This document shows positions 45,401 to 54,728 of a stretch of 64,000 nt of DNA, piece after piece. The notes beneath the pieces are model-generated. The model had not been told where the DNA came from, searched no databases, and worked only from the letters and a program-made list of their open reading frames with translations. Every line of letters begins with the position of its first letter. The first letter of the stretch is position 1. Made by a program: the position numbers and the translations under genes. Source of the stretch: Aureobasidium sp. EXF-3400 (lineage: Eukaryota > Ascomycota > Dothideomycetes > Dothideales > Saccotheciaceae). The stretch is taken from the NCBI GenBank assembly GCA_024195585.1, contig SWBL01000102.1:1-64000 (forward strand), in the 5' to 3' direction.

Positions 45401-46448
45401 GGATAGTCTGGACGGCAATCTTGCCATCGAACGAGGCGGTAGCGAGGAGGCCAGGGTTGTGAGGGTTCCAGCGGGTCTGGAAGGTCCAGTTTGTGACGAC
45501 GGGGAAGTCACCGTATGACTCGCCAGTGTGAGGGTTCCATGCAACTGTGCGGTTGTCCTTGCCAGCAGAGAGCAACAGGCTCGAGTCTTGCAGACACCAT
45601 GACAGAGAAAGAACACCGAGCTCGTGACCACGGAGAATGCGCTCAGGAGCACTGGAGTTGCGCAAATCCCACATCAAGATTAGAGGATCTTGGTCGTTGG
45701 GGATGGCAGTCATGAGCTTAGTCGCGACATCCGGGTCCCAGGCCACAGCACTGACAGGCTTGCGACCGTAGTTGTTCAAAGTCAAGTTCTCCTTCTTTTG
45801 TCTAACATCCCAGATGGTGACGAAGCCTCCGCTTGAACCAGTAGCCAGAATGTGAGGGACCTTGGAGCCCTTGTTCCAGTCCAAGCACTCGAAATCATCA
45901 GCTCTTGCGGCACCTCCACCCAGTCTGAAGGGGTTTGCAATGTTGTTCAAGTCGTAGATGAATAGTTCTCCTTTGGCACCAGCAGTCGCAAGAAGGTCGT
46001 GTTTCGAATGGTTGAATTGAACGGTCTTGATGGCTCCAGAGTGTTTCGTTGTTCTGGACATGAACGAGTCGGAAGGGCTGGAGCGAAGCTTCTCGGCGTC
46101 CCAGAGGTCGAGGGAACCATTTTCAAGAGCACCAGCGATGATACCACCGGAGCGATCGGCGGTAGGTTGGCTCCATGCAATGTCGTAGAACCTACAGAGG
46201 TGTCAGAGCTGTAGCGTGTCAAGTTGTGGGGTCACGTACCTCGAGTCTGTGGAGATGGTTCCGACAGGTGACAGTTCGGGCGAGGCGTCAACCTGGTCTA
46301 GCTGCAAGTCCCACAGCTCCAAGTTGGTATCATTGGAAAAGTCGTCGTCAACGGCACCAGCGCGGGTTCCGGTAGCGAGCAATGGCGGAGCTGAACCGGG
46401 CGACCACGCAAAGGCGGCAGTGCGAGGAATCTCGCGTAGTCGAACCAT
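42458..46448 (-). CDS. SEC31: COPII coat outer-shell protein Sec31
   Basis: Minus-strand exons 46240-46448, 42863-46191 and 42458-42807 encode 1295 aa (introns 48 and 55 nt). Sec31 forms the outer COPII cage with Sec13 on ER exit sites. A seven-bladed WD40 region fills about residues 1-340 (for example [59 protein letters not shown]). The blade-contributing [17 protein letters not shown] precedes the alpha-solenoid ACE1 domain, about 430-760 ([34 protein letters not shown]). A long Pro/Ala/Gln-rich linker, about 780-1180, includes PPP runs that in yeast bind Sec23. A C-terminal helical domain ([20 protein letters not shown]) ends the protein. The first intron sits between two WD40 strands. 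All segments match the family in order. Confidence 0.95.
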
Positions 46449-46740
46449 TGTCGAGTCTCTATCAGCAGTACACTTAGTCCAGTCCAAGCATACAGCAAAC
46501 GAGAGCAAGCTGTGGGGAGTAGGGCAGAAAGGGGGTGTGTATGGGATAATTATTGACCAGCCTTAAGCGCGTCTGGAGCTTCGTCACAGCTGGCCTTCCG
46601 CCCTCCCGCCCAAACCCACAATCTGGGGACCATCGCAGCCTCGTCTTGGCATCAGAGATCCGCGACATGGTCTTTTTGTTGCACGCTATCAAATCCACCT
46701 TGCGACCATACATATAAACCCATCAGCACAGATACAAATC
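46449..46740. promoter_or_regulatory. Bidirectional promoter, Sec31 / RRM protein
   Basis: This 292-bp interval separates two divergent ATGs. No operator was recognised; a run of CA-rich sequence precedes the RRM gene ATG. Confidence 0.45.
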
Positions 46741-47255
46741 ATGTCCGACGCACCGAGACCCAAAGCAACCGTCTACGTCGGTGGTCTGACCTCAGCCGTC
46801 GATAGCCATACTCTACACAACGCTTTCATCCCCTTCGGTCCCATTGTCAACATTTCTCTGCCCAAGCCAGAATTGCCATCAAATCCAGAACCTCACCGTG
46901 GCTTTGGATACGTCGAATTCGAAAGTCCTCAGGATGCCCAGGAATCAATCGACAACATGGACCAAAGCGAACTTTTCGGCCGTGTTATCAAGGTCAATCT
47001 AGCCAAGGAACAAAAAGCCGAAGGAGAGGGCCTGGGAAGCAAGACTGCTATCTGGGAGCAAGTGAGTATTCTTGGTAGGTTGTTCTTTCCGGCAAAAGAT
47101 ACTTACTATGATCGTAGGAAGGTTATCTTGCGAAGCATGCCGTCAGTGATGAGGACCGTATGGCTGCACGAGGAGATGAAGATGGCCAGGATGGTCCGGC
47201 GGATCCCATGCAAGGTCTGGAGGGTCTCGATGTCGCCGGCCCCCAGCAAGCTTAA
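46741..47255 (+). CDS. RRM protein resembling the cyclophilin E RNA-binding half
   Basis: Exons 46741-47061 and 47118-47255 (intron 56 nt, phase 0) encode 152 aa. One RRM is present: RNP2 VYVGGL at 11-16 and RNP1 RGFGYVEF at 53-60. The segment after it, TAIWEQEGYLAKHA, is formed across the splice and resembles the end of the RRM of PPIE-type (cyclophilin 33) proteins. No cyclophilin domain follows; the remaining tail is acidic and Gly-rich and stops. Fungi keep such single-RRM relatives, so this is likely intact rather than truncated. A role in spliceosomal or pre-mRNA binding is inferred from the family. Confidence 0.88.
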
Positions 47256-47918
47256 AAGTCTTTGTCGTTTCTGTTCAGTTCATAGCGAGGCGTTTGGGTT
47301 ATGCGGCCGAAGTCGGGCTCTGCTTTTTCGGCACGATCATGGAAATGGATGAACATGGCATTTGTACATATGCGATTTCTGGCAAAATGTGCAAATAACA
47401 CAGATTGACGATACACGCCAGTAACCATGTCGGGCATCATTCAGGAGCAAATAGCTGTCTAGCGATTTCTGAAGCCAACTCGATCGTGGTTACGCTATTG
47501 AATTGTCTTTGGTCTGCAACCATCGAACACGGCCTTTTCTACAAACATCCCCATCTCCAGTTCGTCGAGAATGACAGTCCCCTAGTGTGGCCAGGAGCAC
47601 ACGATCAAAAGCGCATAGTCCACGCACTATGCAATGCCCAGCTTGCCATCCCATCGAAAGCTTCTGAAATAGTTGATCATCATTGGAGAGAATAGCAGGT
47701 GCTGGATCTGGTATATTGGTCGCTTTCGAGATTCCAGGAGGCTTTAGTAGGAGAGTATGCTGCAAGTCATACACCAATGCTCAAAAATTCAAGAGGAATG
47801 GCACATTCCGGGTGGAAATTATTCGATGGGTGTTACGAGGAAACTGAATACACAAGCCGGCACACTAGTACACCCTGGAATATGAATTTTTCAAATATGC
47901 ATTGCTTCTTTCGACAAT
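47256..47918. other. Convergent intergenic region
   Basis: This 663-bp stretch lies between the stops of the RRM protein gene (+) and B12D-like gene (-). No family or splice-consistent gene was found, although a 96-aa plus-strand frame (47405-47695) exists; it lacks recognisable features. Confidence 0.4.
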
Positions 47919-48509
47919 CTAGTGGGAAGGCTTGGTGTCCGAAGGGGACGAAGCCTGGTTGTGGCCTCTGGATCTGTACAGGCGGAGGGTACCGTCGGTG
48001 AAGAGCTTGCGGATGAGCGAGTAGGCGGCAAAGCTGATGGCGACGCTGTCAGGGTGTTAGAGGATCGATCGAGGTATCGGGAGAAATGGGTGTAGGCTTA
48101 CGCAAGGACGACACCTGGGAAATGGTTAGCTTCAGAGTGTATAGTAGTGGACGAGAAAGACACACCGATGGGGATCAACTCTGGGGGAATCTTCTTCAGG
48201 GTACGGATACGCTGAGAGATGGTGTGGGCTGTGGGGTGAATTGTGGTTAGGGTCTGTGTGGTCGCGGTATAGTGTTTGGGATCATGTTGGCGTACCAGAG
48301 TGCTCCTCCTTCTGCAATTGAAGTCAGCATTGGATTGGCAGGGCACGAGGACGGGCGGGTGGACGTACGGGAATAGGCTCTCTGAACTTGGGGGTGTTCT
48401 TGAAACCGCGAGTCTGCTGGAAGATGCGGGCGGCGGGGCGGGCCTTGACTGCCTGCAGAGCAGGAGCCTGAGCGCGCAGGGCGGAGGCAAAGACACGACT
48501 CGAGATCAT
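47919..48509 (-). CDS. B12D/NDUFA4-like mitochondrial membrane protein
   Basis: Five minus-strand exons, 48369-48509, 48296-48311 (16 nt), 48166-48228, 48102-48114 (13 nt) and 47919-48045, give 119 aa; introns are 57, 67, 51 and 56 nt. Without the two micro-exons the frame is lost. The N-terminus (MISSRVFASALRAQAPALQA, then RIFQQTRGF) is a mitochondrial presequence. The body, PPELIPIGVVLAVAISFAAY then SLIRKLFTDGTLRLYR, matches the B12D family (PF06522), which includes NDUFA4/MLRQ, a respiratory-chain subunit reassigned to cytochrome c oxidase in mammals. One membrane helix is expected. It is head-to-head with Cox12. Exact complex membership in this fungus is not shown by sequence. Confidence 0.87.
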
Positions 48510-48750
48510 GCTGAATTGGGTTATCGACAAAACGACGAGGGACGGATTATAGCACCTGAGGTCAGAGGTGGACTGCGCAAACTGAAGCTGGGGCCGAGCA
48601 ACCAATAGGAGCCTCGGAAAGCGCGTCGCACTTGACTTGAGGAAACCACGCCGCCAAGCAACCGCAGACGACACACACTTCTGCCCTCCAGCTCTCCTAC
48701 CGACCATCTCCCTTCAATTCCCCTCTCCATCTAATCACAATACCGCAAAA
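48510..48750. promoter_or_regulatory. Bidirectional promoter of two respiratory genes with CCAAT box
   Basis: This 241-bp interval lies between the ATGs of the B12D-like gene (-) and Cox12 (+). CCAAT at 48602-48606 sits near the middle. The CCAAT-binding HAP complex controls respiratory genes in fungi, so shared control is plausible. The Cox12 side is CT/CA-rich and ends in CGCAAAAATG. Confidence 0.55.
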
Positions 48751-49321
48751 ATGGCCGACGATGAGGACAGAGTCACCATGCCCTTCAAGTTCGTGACTGG
48801 TAAGCACACGTCCAATAGCCATGACCAAGTGTGAACATGCTTACTGACGTGATTGACTGCAGCGGGTACGTCTTTCCCTATACCATGCGCCACTACCAAC
48901 AGCACCTATCACACCCTTCGCCCATGACCCCTCACCTATACCTTCTTCTGCCGAGCATCCTCTAGTCCGCACACCCAATTGACACGCCACTCCAGGCTTC
49001 GATGCGCGCTTCCCCAACCAGAACCAGACCAAGCACTGCTGGCAGAACTACGTCGACTACCACAAGTGCATCCTCGCCAAGGGTGAGGACTTCAAGCCTT
49101 GCCGTCAGGTACATCACCTCTTCCATGGAGCAACAACACATCTCTAATCCATATACAGTTCTTCCTCGCCTACAGATCTCTCTGCCCCAGTGGATGGGCC
49201 TCAAGATGGGACGATCAGCGCGGTGAGTCTTTGACCTCCTCTTCCCAACCTGGAAACATCAAGAGCATGCGACTCATACTCAGCAGAGAACGGCACCTTC
49301 CCCATGAAGCTGGACGAGTAA
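48751..49321 (+). CDS. COX12: Cytochrome c oxidase subunit VIb (Cox12)
   Basis: The best model has five exons: 48751-48799, 48863-48865 (3 nt), 48996-49108, 49159-49222 and 49287-49321, giving 87 aa. Cox12 is an intermembrane-space subunit of complex IV with twin Cys motifs. Here they read [11 protein letters not shown] (CX9C) and [12 protein letters not shown] (CX10C), both intact, then WDDQREN. The 3-nt exon CGG inserts one Ala in KFVTAGFDARFP, the form I recall for fungal orthologues; it has AG before and GTACGT after. Skipping it also stays in frame (KFVTGFDARFP), so both forms are possible. The other splice sites are unambiguous because they rebuild the CX10C motif and the DDQREN end. 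Confidence 0.92.
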
Positions 49322-50437
49322 ACGCTACCTTATGCGTTACGAATCAATTCAGTTTTGGCTTTTTGCGCAGCAGATCCTCTCTTCTTCTGTCAATAGCATC
49401 TATTATTGAGGACATAATCTCATTGCCCAATCCTCTTGCTGACCCTCCGAGCTCCGTCGGCTCAATTTGACTATTCGACGTAGTTGATCGCCATTGAATG
49501 CAGCTGTGCAAACGCCTCGCTCCGACAGGCAGCATAGTAACACAAAAGCGGGTTTTGTATCATTGAAATTTCTTCTTTCAATTTCCTTCTCTCCTCACAC
49601 ATTCCCCGCTTCACACACCAAGGGCAGCTATCAGGACGGCGCACAAGTTAATTCACTATAACTCAAATGCGTATCAATTCTCTGCCCGAGAAAAACCCGG
49701 TTGTCTGTTGGCACTTCCGACGGGCGACATGGATGTAGCTATCTTGATCCGCTTGCCGTGTACTCTGAGCTCGTCTGCTATGCAGGAGTTCTGATTTAAT
49801 GGGTACATGGTTCGAGATTTTGGAGCTGACATTTCTATTTCCTGCTTCTACCCTATACTTCTACGCAATCGAGCTTTCACTGTCCATATTCATCTCTTAA
49901 GAATATTACCCTGTACAAGCAACCAATCGGACTGCTTCCTCGAGAAGAGCAACCCGCTCCAAGGTGGGCTGGTTCGCAAATATCCTTCTCGCCCATTATG
50001 ATATTTGTCCGACACACACATCCTGTCTCCTGGTCCACATCAAGTGAGACGAATGGTCCATTCTTGGCTGCAGATTCATGCAGGTTTTAGCTGTGTCGCG
50101 GATTGCTCTCAGCTGAAGCTTCAACCCAACCCCACAATTCGATGCTCGGTGTCTAAGCGAGACGACGACGTTATTAAGGCCGTAGCTATATGCAGGAGCT
50201 CAGCTCTTGACCTTAACGTGTGACTACAGCAGTCGAATGTGATAGACATCCTTCTGTTCACGGACAAGCTCGGCGGCTTTTTCGTACAGAGTTGCTCGGC
50301 TGTGACTCGCTACTGCTACGACCACAGCGCAACGCTCATCTTTCGGAGCATCTATACAAAGCTCTAGGAACTATACACTGGAAGGAAGTAAAATCCATCT
50401 AACCAGGACGATATGCCCATGCCGCTCATGTCGATAG
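49322..50437. other. Gene-poor region, left part
   Basis: No coding model, RNA gene or repeat could be supported between Cox12 and the decayed-looking fragment at 50438. Open frames are short and stop-rich. It begins a 5.4-kb stretch that contains only one convincing gene. Confidence 0.4.
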
Positions 50438-50886
50438 CGTTCCAAGAACACAAACGTCCTGCTGTCATTGAACGCCAGGTTTCTTGCATACATCACTTTG
50501 CAAGAATCTGAACATGACTTGATCGGTACCAATCACTGGCGGTATGCTAAACTCGTTTCCGAGACTTTAAAAAAGCATGGTTTGGAAATGATGGCGTGTG
50601 TAAGAAGTGGTTGACCGCGAGATACGCTAATTCTGTTGCCGTTTGGGCTGGTTTCATCACCAAGCGCGAGATGGAAGCTCGTGCCTTCAAGAATCTGAAT
50701 ATTGCAAGATCCGATTGCCAAGTCAAAGATGATCTCAAGGGCAAATGGACGACAGAGCGCAATCCTGAATCGGTATCAGAGATCCTCGATGATTGCGAAG
50801 AGTTGGAGTCTAACAAGGCAAGTGGATTCAAGATGCCTTCTCAACTCGACGTTTCGACAATATACTGCAATTACTTGAATTCTTGA
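50438..50886 (+). pseudogene. Possible decayed gene fragment with a frame change
   Basis: Two adjoining plus-strand frames both look protein-like. The first (50438-50611) contains ARFLAYITLQESEHDLIG and WRYAKLVSETLKKHGLEMM, then stops. The second (to 50886) contains KREMEARAFKNLNIARSD and SVSEILDDCEELESN. They could be joined by an intron with donor GTAAGA near 50601 and a CTAAT branch-like motif near 50629, but the acceptor would be a weak AAG; otherwise this is a frameshifted remnant. No start codon in frame precedes the first part. No family was recognised, and the MITE-like copy B follows 90 bp downstream. Confidence 0.35.
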
Positions 50887-50975
50887 ATGCAGTCAAGAAA
50901 ACTGCTCAAAAGTCTGGTCGAACGACGATTGAGATCAGCAATTCCCTCCTCGTTTGCAATCTCCAGTCTACATAC

Positions 50976-51189
50976 CCTCCCCGTGTGTGAAATTGTGTAA
51001 CACGTATGACTATAACAATGCACAAAGCTCTCGAGAAACAGGATAGTATCCATGGGGATACGATATGTTCTGGACTCTCTTTGGATACACCTCGGCTCTA
51101 GAGATTGTTGTGCGTTTTGATAGCGACGACATCGCTGTATGCTCTCGAGGGAATAGGGTAGAGGTTACAAGATTTAGCACACGGGGAGG
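50976..51189. mobile_element. MITE-like foldback element, copy B
   Basis: This 214-bp element has terminal inverted repeats: CCTCCCCGTGTG at the left matches the right end perfectly over 12 bp, and the match extends to 22 of 26 bp (50976-51001 against 51164-51189). An inner inverted repeat has ends CTATAACAATGCACAA and TTGTGCGTTTTGATAG (51010-51123, 114 bp, the same inner length as copy A). It has no coding capacity. The better-kept ends make it the reference copy for this family in the window. A small non-autonomous DNA transposon is inferred; no target-site duplication was convincing. Confidence 0.72.
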
Positions 51190-52134
51190 ACTGGGTTTCA
51201 AGCCGTAGTGCGATACAGCCCCTGCAGTTCCCATAACCGTAGTCCTTAACCAACTCGACGCGCAACGAAATCGACATATCTTCCAGGAAACCTGGCAAAG
51301 AAAAAACAAGCAGTAAGGCATTGTATCTCCTACTCTGCTGTTTCCCTCTGACGGTTTGACCACTGCTTTGCATCTCCCATCAGTCTTTCATCATTCTTCT
51401 CATCGTATTCCGTCATTGTCTCTCTCATCCGACATACCCACAACACGATTCCGCAATCTCTGATAACCATGAAGCATAAGTACACCAATCCTGCATCCGA
51501 GGCTTGGAAACGACGGTCAAGTACAGAGTATATCCGCCAGAAACCTCTATATCCTGGTCCAATGGCAGACGAAAGAAGGGAATTTCATCGAAGCATCGAG
51601 TGTTTCTTCAGAAGCGTGTTGCCTAGAACGAAATCGGATGTTTGAAGGACTGCTGGGTTGAGATCAAGACGATGTGTGTTCGAGTATTTGTAGACACAAC
51701 TCTCAAGGCATTTGTTAATATTCCACGACTTTGCTCTCCACTGGTTCCCCGATCCTTTGCCTCTTCTCCCCATCACATTCCCATCCAAGCCTTCATGATC
51801 GGGTCAGCAGGCTCCCCGTGTCTATCTCGAGTTTCACAAACAACATCCGGGAACCCTATCTGCCGCGGACTTCACTGCGCGATCACACCCTCGCTTCTTC
51901 TGTAAGCAATGACCATCGACTCATGCGGAATGATTACTTTCCGATGATTCCAGCAATGTGGTTGCTGTTTGCCTTAGGGTCAAGTGGCTTGCCTCGCCCT
52001 GTTTTTTTTGGTATGATTACTGTTCTCTTAGGCGGCTGGACGCCTATATGCTTAGCCGTGTTGGCCCGCTCCGGGAGGGCTGGGTATTTGGGGGCTCTGC
52101 GCGGCTCTCTAGGATCTAGGATCTTGCATTTGAA
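51190..52134. other. Intergenic region, gene-poor
   Basis: No gene supported. A fragment CTCCCCGTGT near 51812 echoes the terminal repeat of the foldback element but is not flanked by the rest of it. Open frames on both strands are unrelated to known families. Confidence 0.35.
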
Positions 52135-52799
52135 CTACCGAGTTGCTTGTCTGAACCGCCTATCTTGATTTTTGTCATTGCCTTCCTCAACTTTCCGAGC
52201 TCGACTAGTACTCACGCTATCGCGCAACACTATGTCGGCTTCTATGAACTTGACAGCCTCGTTCACGTCGTCGTGTTGTCTAAGGTGCCTGAGGATGATT
52301 TCTGTGGCTGGAGGCGAGGCCTTTCGTAACATGCACACAACGGTTCGGTATGCTTTTAGTTCCTCGCGGGAGGCTTGTTGCTGGGTCTTACCTTCTTCGA
52401 CCGAATAGACGCAGGGGGTTGCTTTGTCGATGCAGGTGTTGCATCGAGGGCGCGCGCCGTCACACTGAGAGTCTTTGTTAGCATCATGAGAGATGGAAAA
52501 GCTCTGGTAGAAGCCGTGAGAGAAGCACGCACCCTTGATTTACGTTTCCGGCATGGGCGACATGCGGCTAGCGTTTGTCTACGTTTCGGCTTCGAGGTTT
52601 GGCTGGATGGATCTGAGGTTGATGTTTGTAATGTCGACGGCGGCGGTGGTGGTGGTGAGAGGATGGCAGTCGTTGCTGTGGAGTATAGGGAATCTTGCGA
52701 AGCATGACGCTCAGGTGAGTATGCCGGTAGCGAAAGAGCTTCTATGTTGCCGGGGAATGTTGGGTATCCAACAGCGCGCTGTTGTTCGCAGTGAAGCAT
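52135..52799 (-). CDS. Small Zn(II)2Cys6 transcription factor
   Basis: Exons 52533-52799 and 52135-52464 (intron 68 nt, phase 0) encode 198 aa. The binuclear zinc cluster is built across the splice: ACRPCRKRKSR from exon 1 and CDGARPRCNTCIDKATPC from exon 2, giving the canonical C-X2-C-X6-C-X6-C-X2-C-X6-C. A basic stretch KPKRRQTLAA precedes it. After it come a short linker and a helical region, ELKAYRTVVCMLRKASPP then EIILRHLRQHD, seen in many small fungal cluster proteins. There is no large fungal-specific regulatory domain. The ATG chosen (MLHCEQQRAVGYPTFPG) lies 40 codons inside an open frame; longer starts look non-conserved. Target genes are unknown; the nearest enzymes are the monooxygenase and hydrolase at 54.7-57.6 kb. 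Confidence 0.8.
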
Positions 52800-54728
52800 C
52801 TTGTGTATGTCGTGTGGTTGATCGACGTTGTATCGGGAGTAAAATGCTGGGAATGGTCGGAGCAAACACCAAGGAATAGAGCAGAAGAACAAGACACCTC
52901 CGGCTTGGGCAATAGGCACGAGGCTCTTCTATATGTCAGTGAACAATCTCTTATTGTTACCTCACGATGACATCCCCAGCATCTGGGGCGTGATGGGATC
53001 GAGATTCGAAAGATGGTAATAGCGGAATGTCATGCGAGGCACAGTCCGTTGGACTCAGTTCCGCCGCTAAGCAAATGGGCTTTTTATTTTGGCATTTAGG
53101 AGGAGGCAGCTGGTGATTGCTATCCCCCTCTGTTACGCTAAAAATGGCCGAGGGGGGCTATTTAAAGTGTCTTAAAGTAGCTTTCAGAGGGGGGCAGCAA
53201 TTTCGAACAGAGGTAGATAGCACTTTAGGAGGCAGCTCCGTGTACATTCCGGCAAACCATGTCGCTTAATGTGGAGGGATCTGTGCCGTGAAAGCCCTCA
53301 GCAAGCCATTGGATATCGCGCACGCCCATGCGTTTGTGTGACACAAGATGTAGCCAATTGCAAGCATTTTCCACTTCGATAAATGCAGCATGCAAGCCAC
53401 GTCCAATGAAAAACATGCAGCTTCCGGATCGAGTGTCTAGGCGGACTTCAGGCCTGTACAGAGTGGAGTCGGTTGGTCCTTCCGTTGGTGAACGGCTTGC
53501 ATGCATCTTTCTATCTGTCTTGGTTTAGTGAAGTTCAACAGTGATATAGCATTGGCATTATATATGATGGTACCATGCTCCTCGCGGCTAGCTTGGAAAA
53601 GCACCGTGCTGGGTGAGCGCGCGTTGTTGCCCTTCGATAGCACGGTCGGAGGAGAACCTGTTGCTGTCATTAATGAGTAGGCGTATACGGTATGATTGAG
53701 AGATCCAAGATTGATCCTTATTGTCGACACGCCGTTTGCTCCCATGGTCAAGTCCTAGCTACAATGTCTTCCTGAGCCGACATCCGGCATACATGGTGCA
53801 TGCTTGAGGATGCAGTATTCCTTCTGGAGTGCATGCAGTCGGAAAAACGTTGTAGCTGAACAAAAAGGATTACCATGGTCCTCCAGTCCAGAGGACAGCA
53901 GCGATGCAGCAAGCCTAGTAAATGCCGCGTACCCGGACCGACACAGCTGTCAGATCGAGAACCGCCGGGGCAGCGCGATATGTAACCGAGCCCACTCAAT
54001 AGGAAACCGAGTCCGGGATCGGGAGGGATTTATTATTGATGTCCTCATGCAAAATTCGCAAGACCTGCACAAAACATGTGTGAGATGTTTTGTGTGATGT
54101 CGTCTCACTACCTAATAAATGCGATAGGCCTGGCTTGCCTGGGAAGGAGCGACGCTCTGGACTCAGTCCGACTGACACTGTTGCGGTGGTTGACAACACA
54201 TAATCATCCACTAAGCATCGTTGACTACATTAGCACGTGTACTCTTCGACGCGAACATCGTGTTACTTTCTGGCATCATATCGAACGAGCACAGCAATTC
54301 CGGTGTGATGCCTGGACGTTCAAATCATCGGAAACGATTTATCGGTTCTGGAGTCCTGAGATGAGATGCTTGTCTCAATCGGATACAGTACATATGTGTT
54401 TCGGAAGCAGATTTGTACTCTTCCGAAAATATCCAGTTGCCGAAATGATGGTAAACGTCATTGTTGACCGTCCATCTGACTGTATCGTGGGGTAAGCGGG
54501 GACACCGTATGGCAGAAACTACTGTGATACCATCACACCCACCACGGTTGACTGCATTGTACGCCTTCCGAACTCCAGAGCTCAGCGTATATCATAGGAA
54601 GGTACACCTCTCATCTTCCCTCATTCCTGTATCCGTTGATCATAGCGACTTTCTCCACTTCTCGAATCTTGACCTCGAATAATCGATCACAAGGCAACGA
54701 CCAACCATTCGCACTGGGAATCCTCACG
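52800..54728. other. Intergenic region with a foldback repeat
   Basis: No gene is firmly supported in this 1.9-kb stretch. Two overlapping minus-strand frames (53225-53506 and 53437-53751) look mildly protein-like (VENACNWLHLVSHKRMGV) but could not be joined and match no family. A foldback repeat at 53116-53201 is listed separately. The plus-strand frame at 54076-54495 has no recognisable feature. Confidence 0.35.
53116..53201. repeat. Short foldback repeat flanked by direct repeats
   Basis: The ends ATTGCTATCCCCCTCTG (53116-53132) and, inverted, ATTGCTGCCCCCCTCTG (53185-53201) match at 15 of 17 positions, giving an 86-bp foldback. Outside it are similar direct repeats: TTTAGGAGGAGGCAGCT at 53095-53111 and TTTAGGAGGCAGCT at 53224-53237. 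The terminal sequence differs from the 214-bp family. It could be a small MITE-like element or a hairpin-forming repeat; too short for certainty. Confidence 0.6.

Noticed and set aside
51812..51830. A third copy of the foldback element suggested by CTCCCCGTGT.
   Set aside because: Only about ten bases match and neither the inner arms nor the right terminus follow.
49322..54728. The gene-poor region considered as a subtelomere or centromere-like island.
   Set aside because: Base composition is not extreme, housekeeping genes lie on both sides, and no telomeric repeat is visible.
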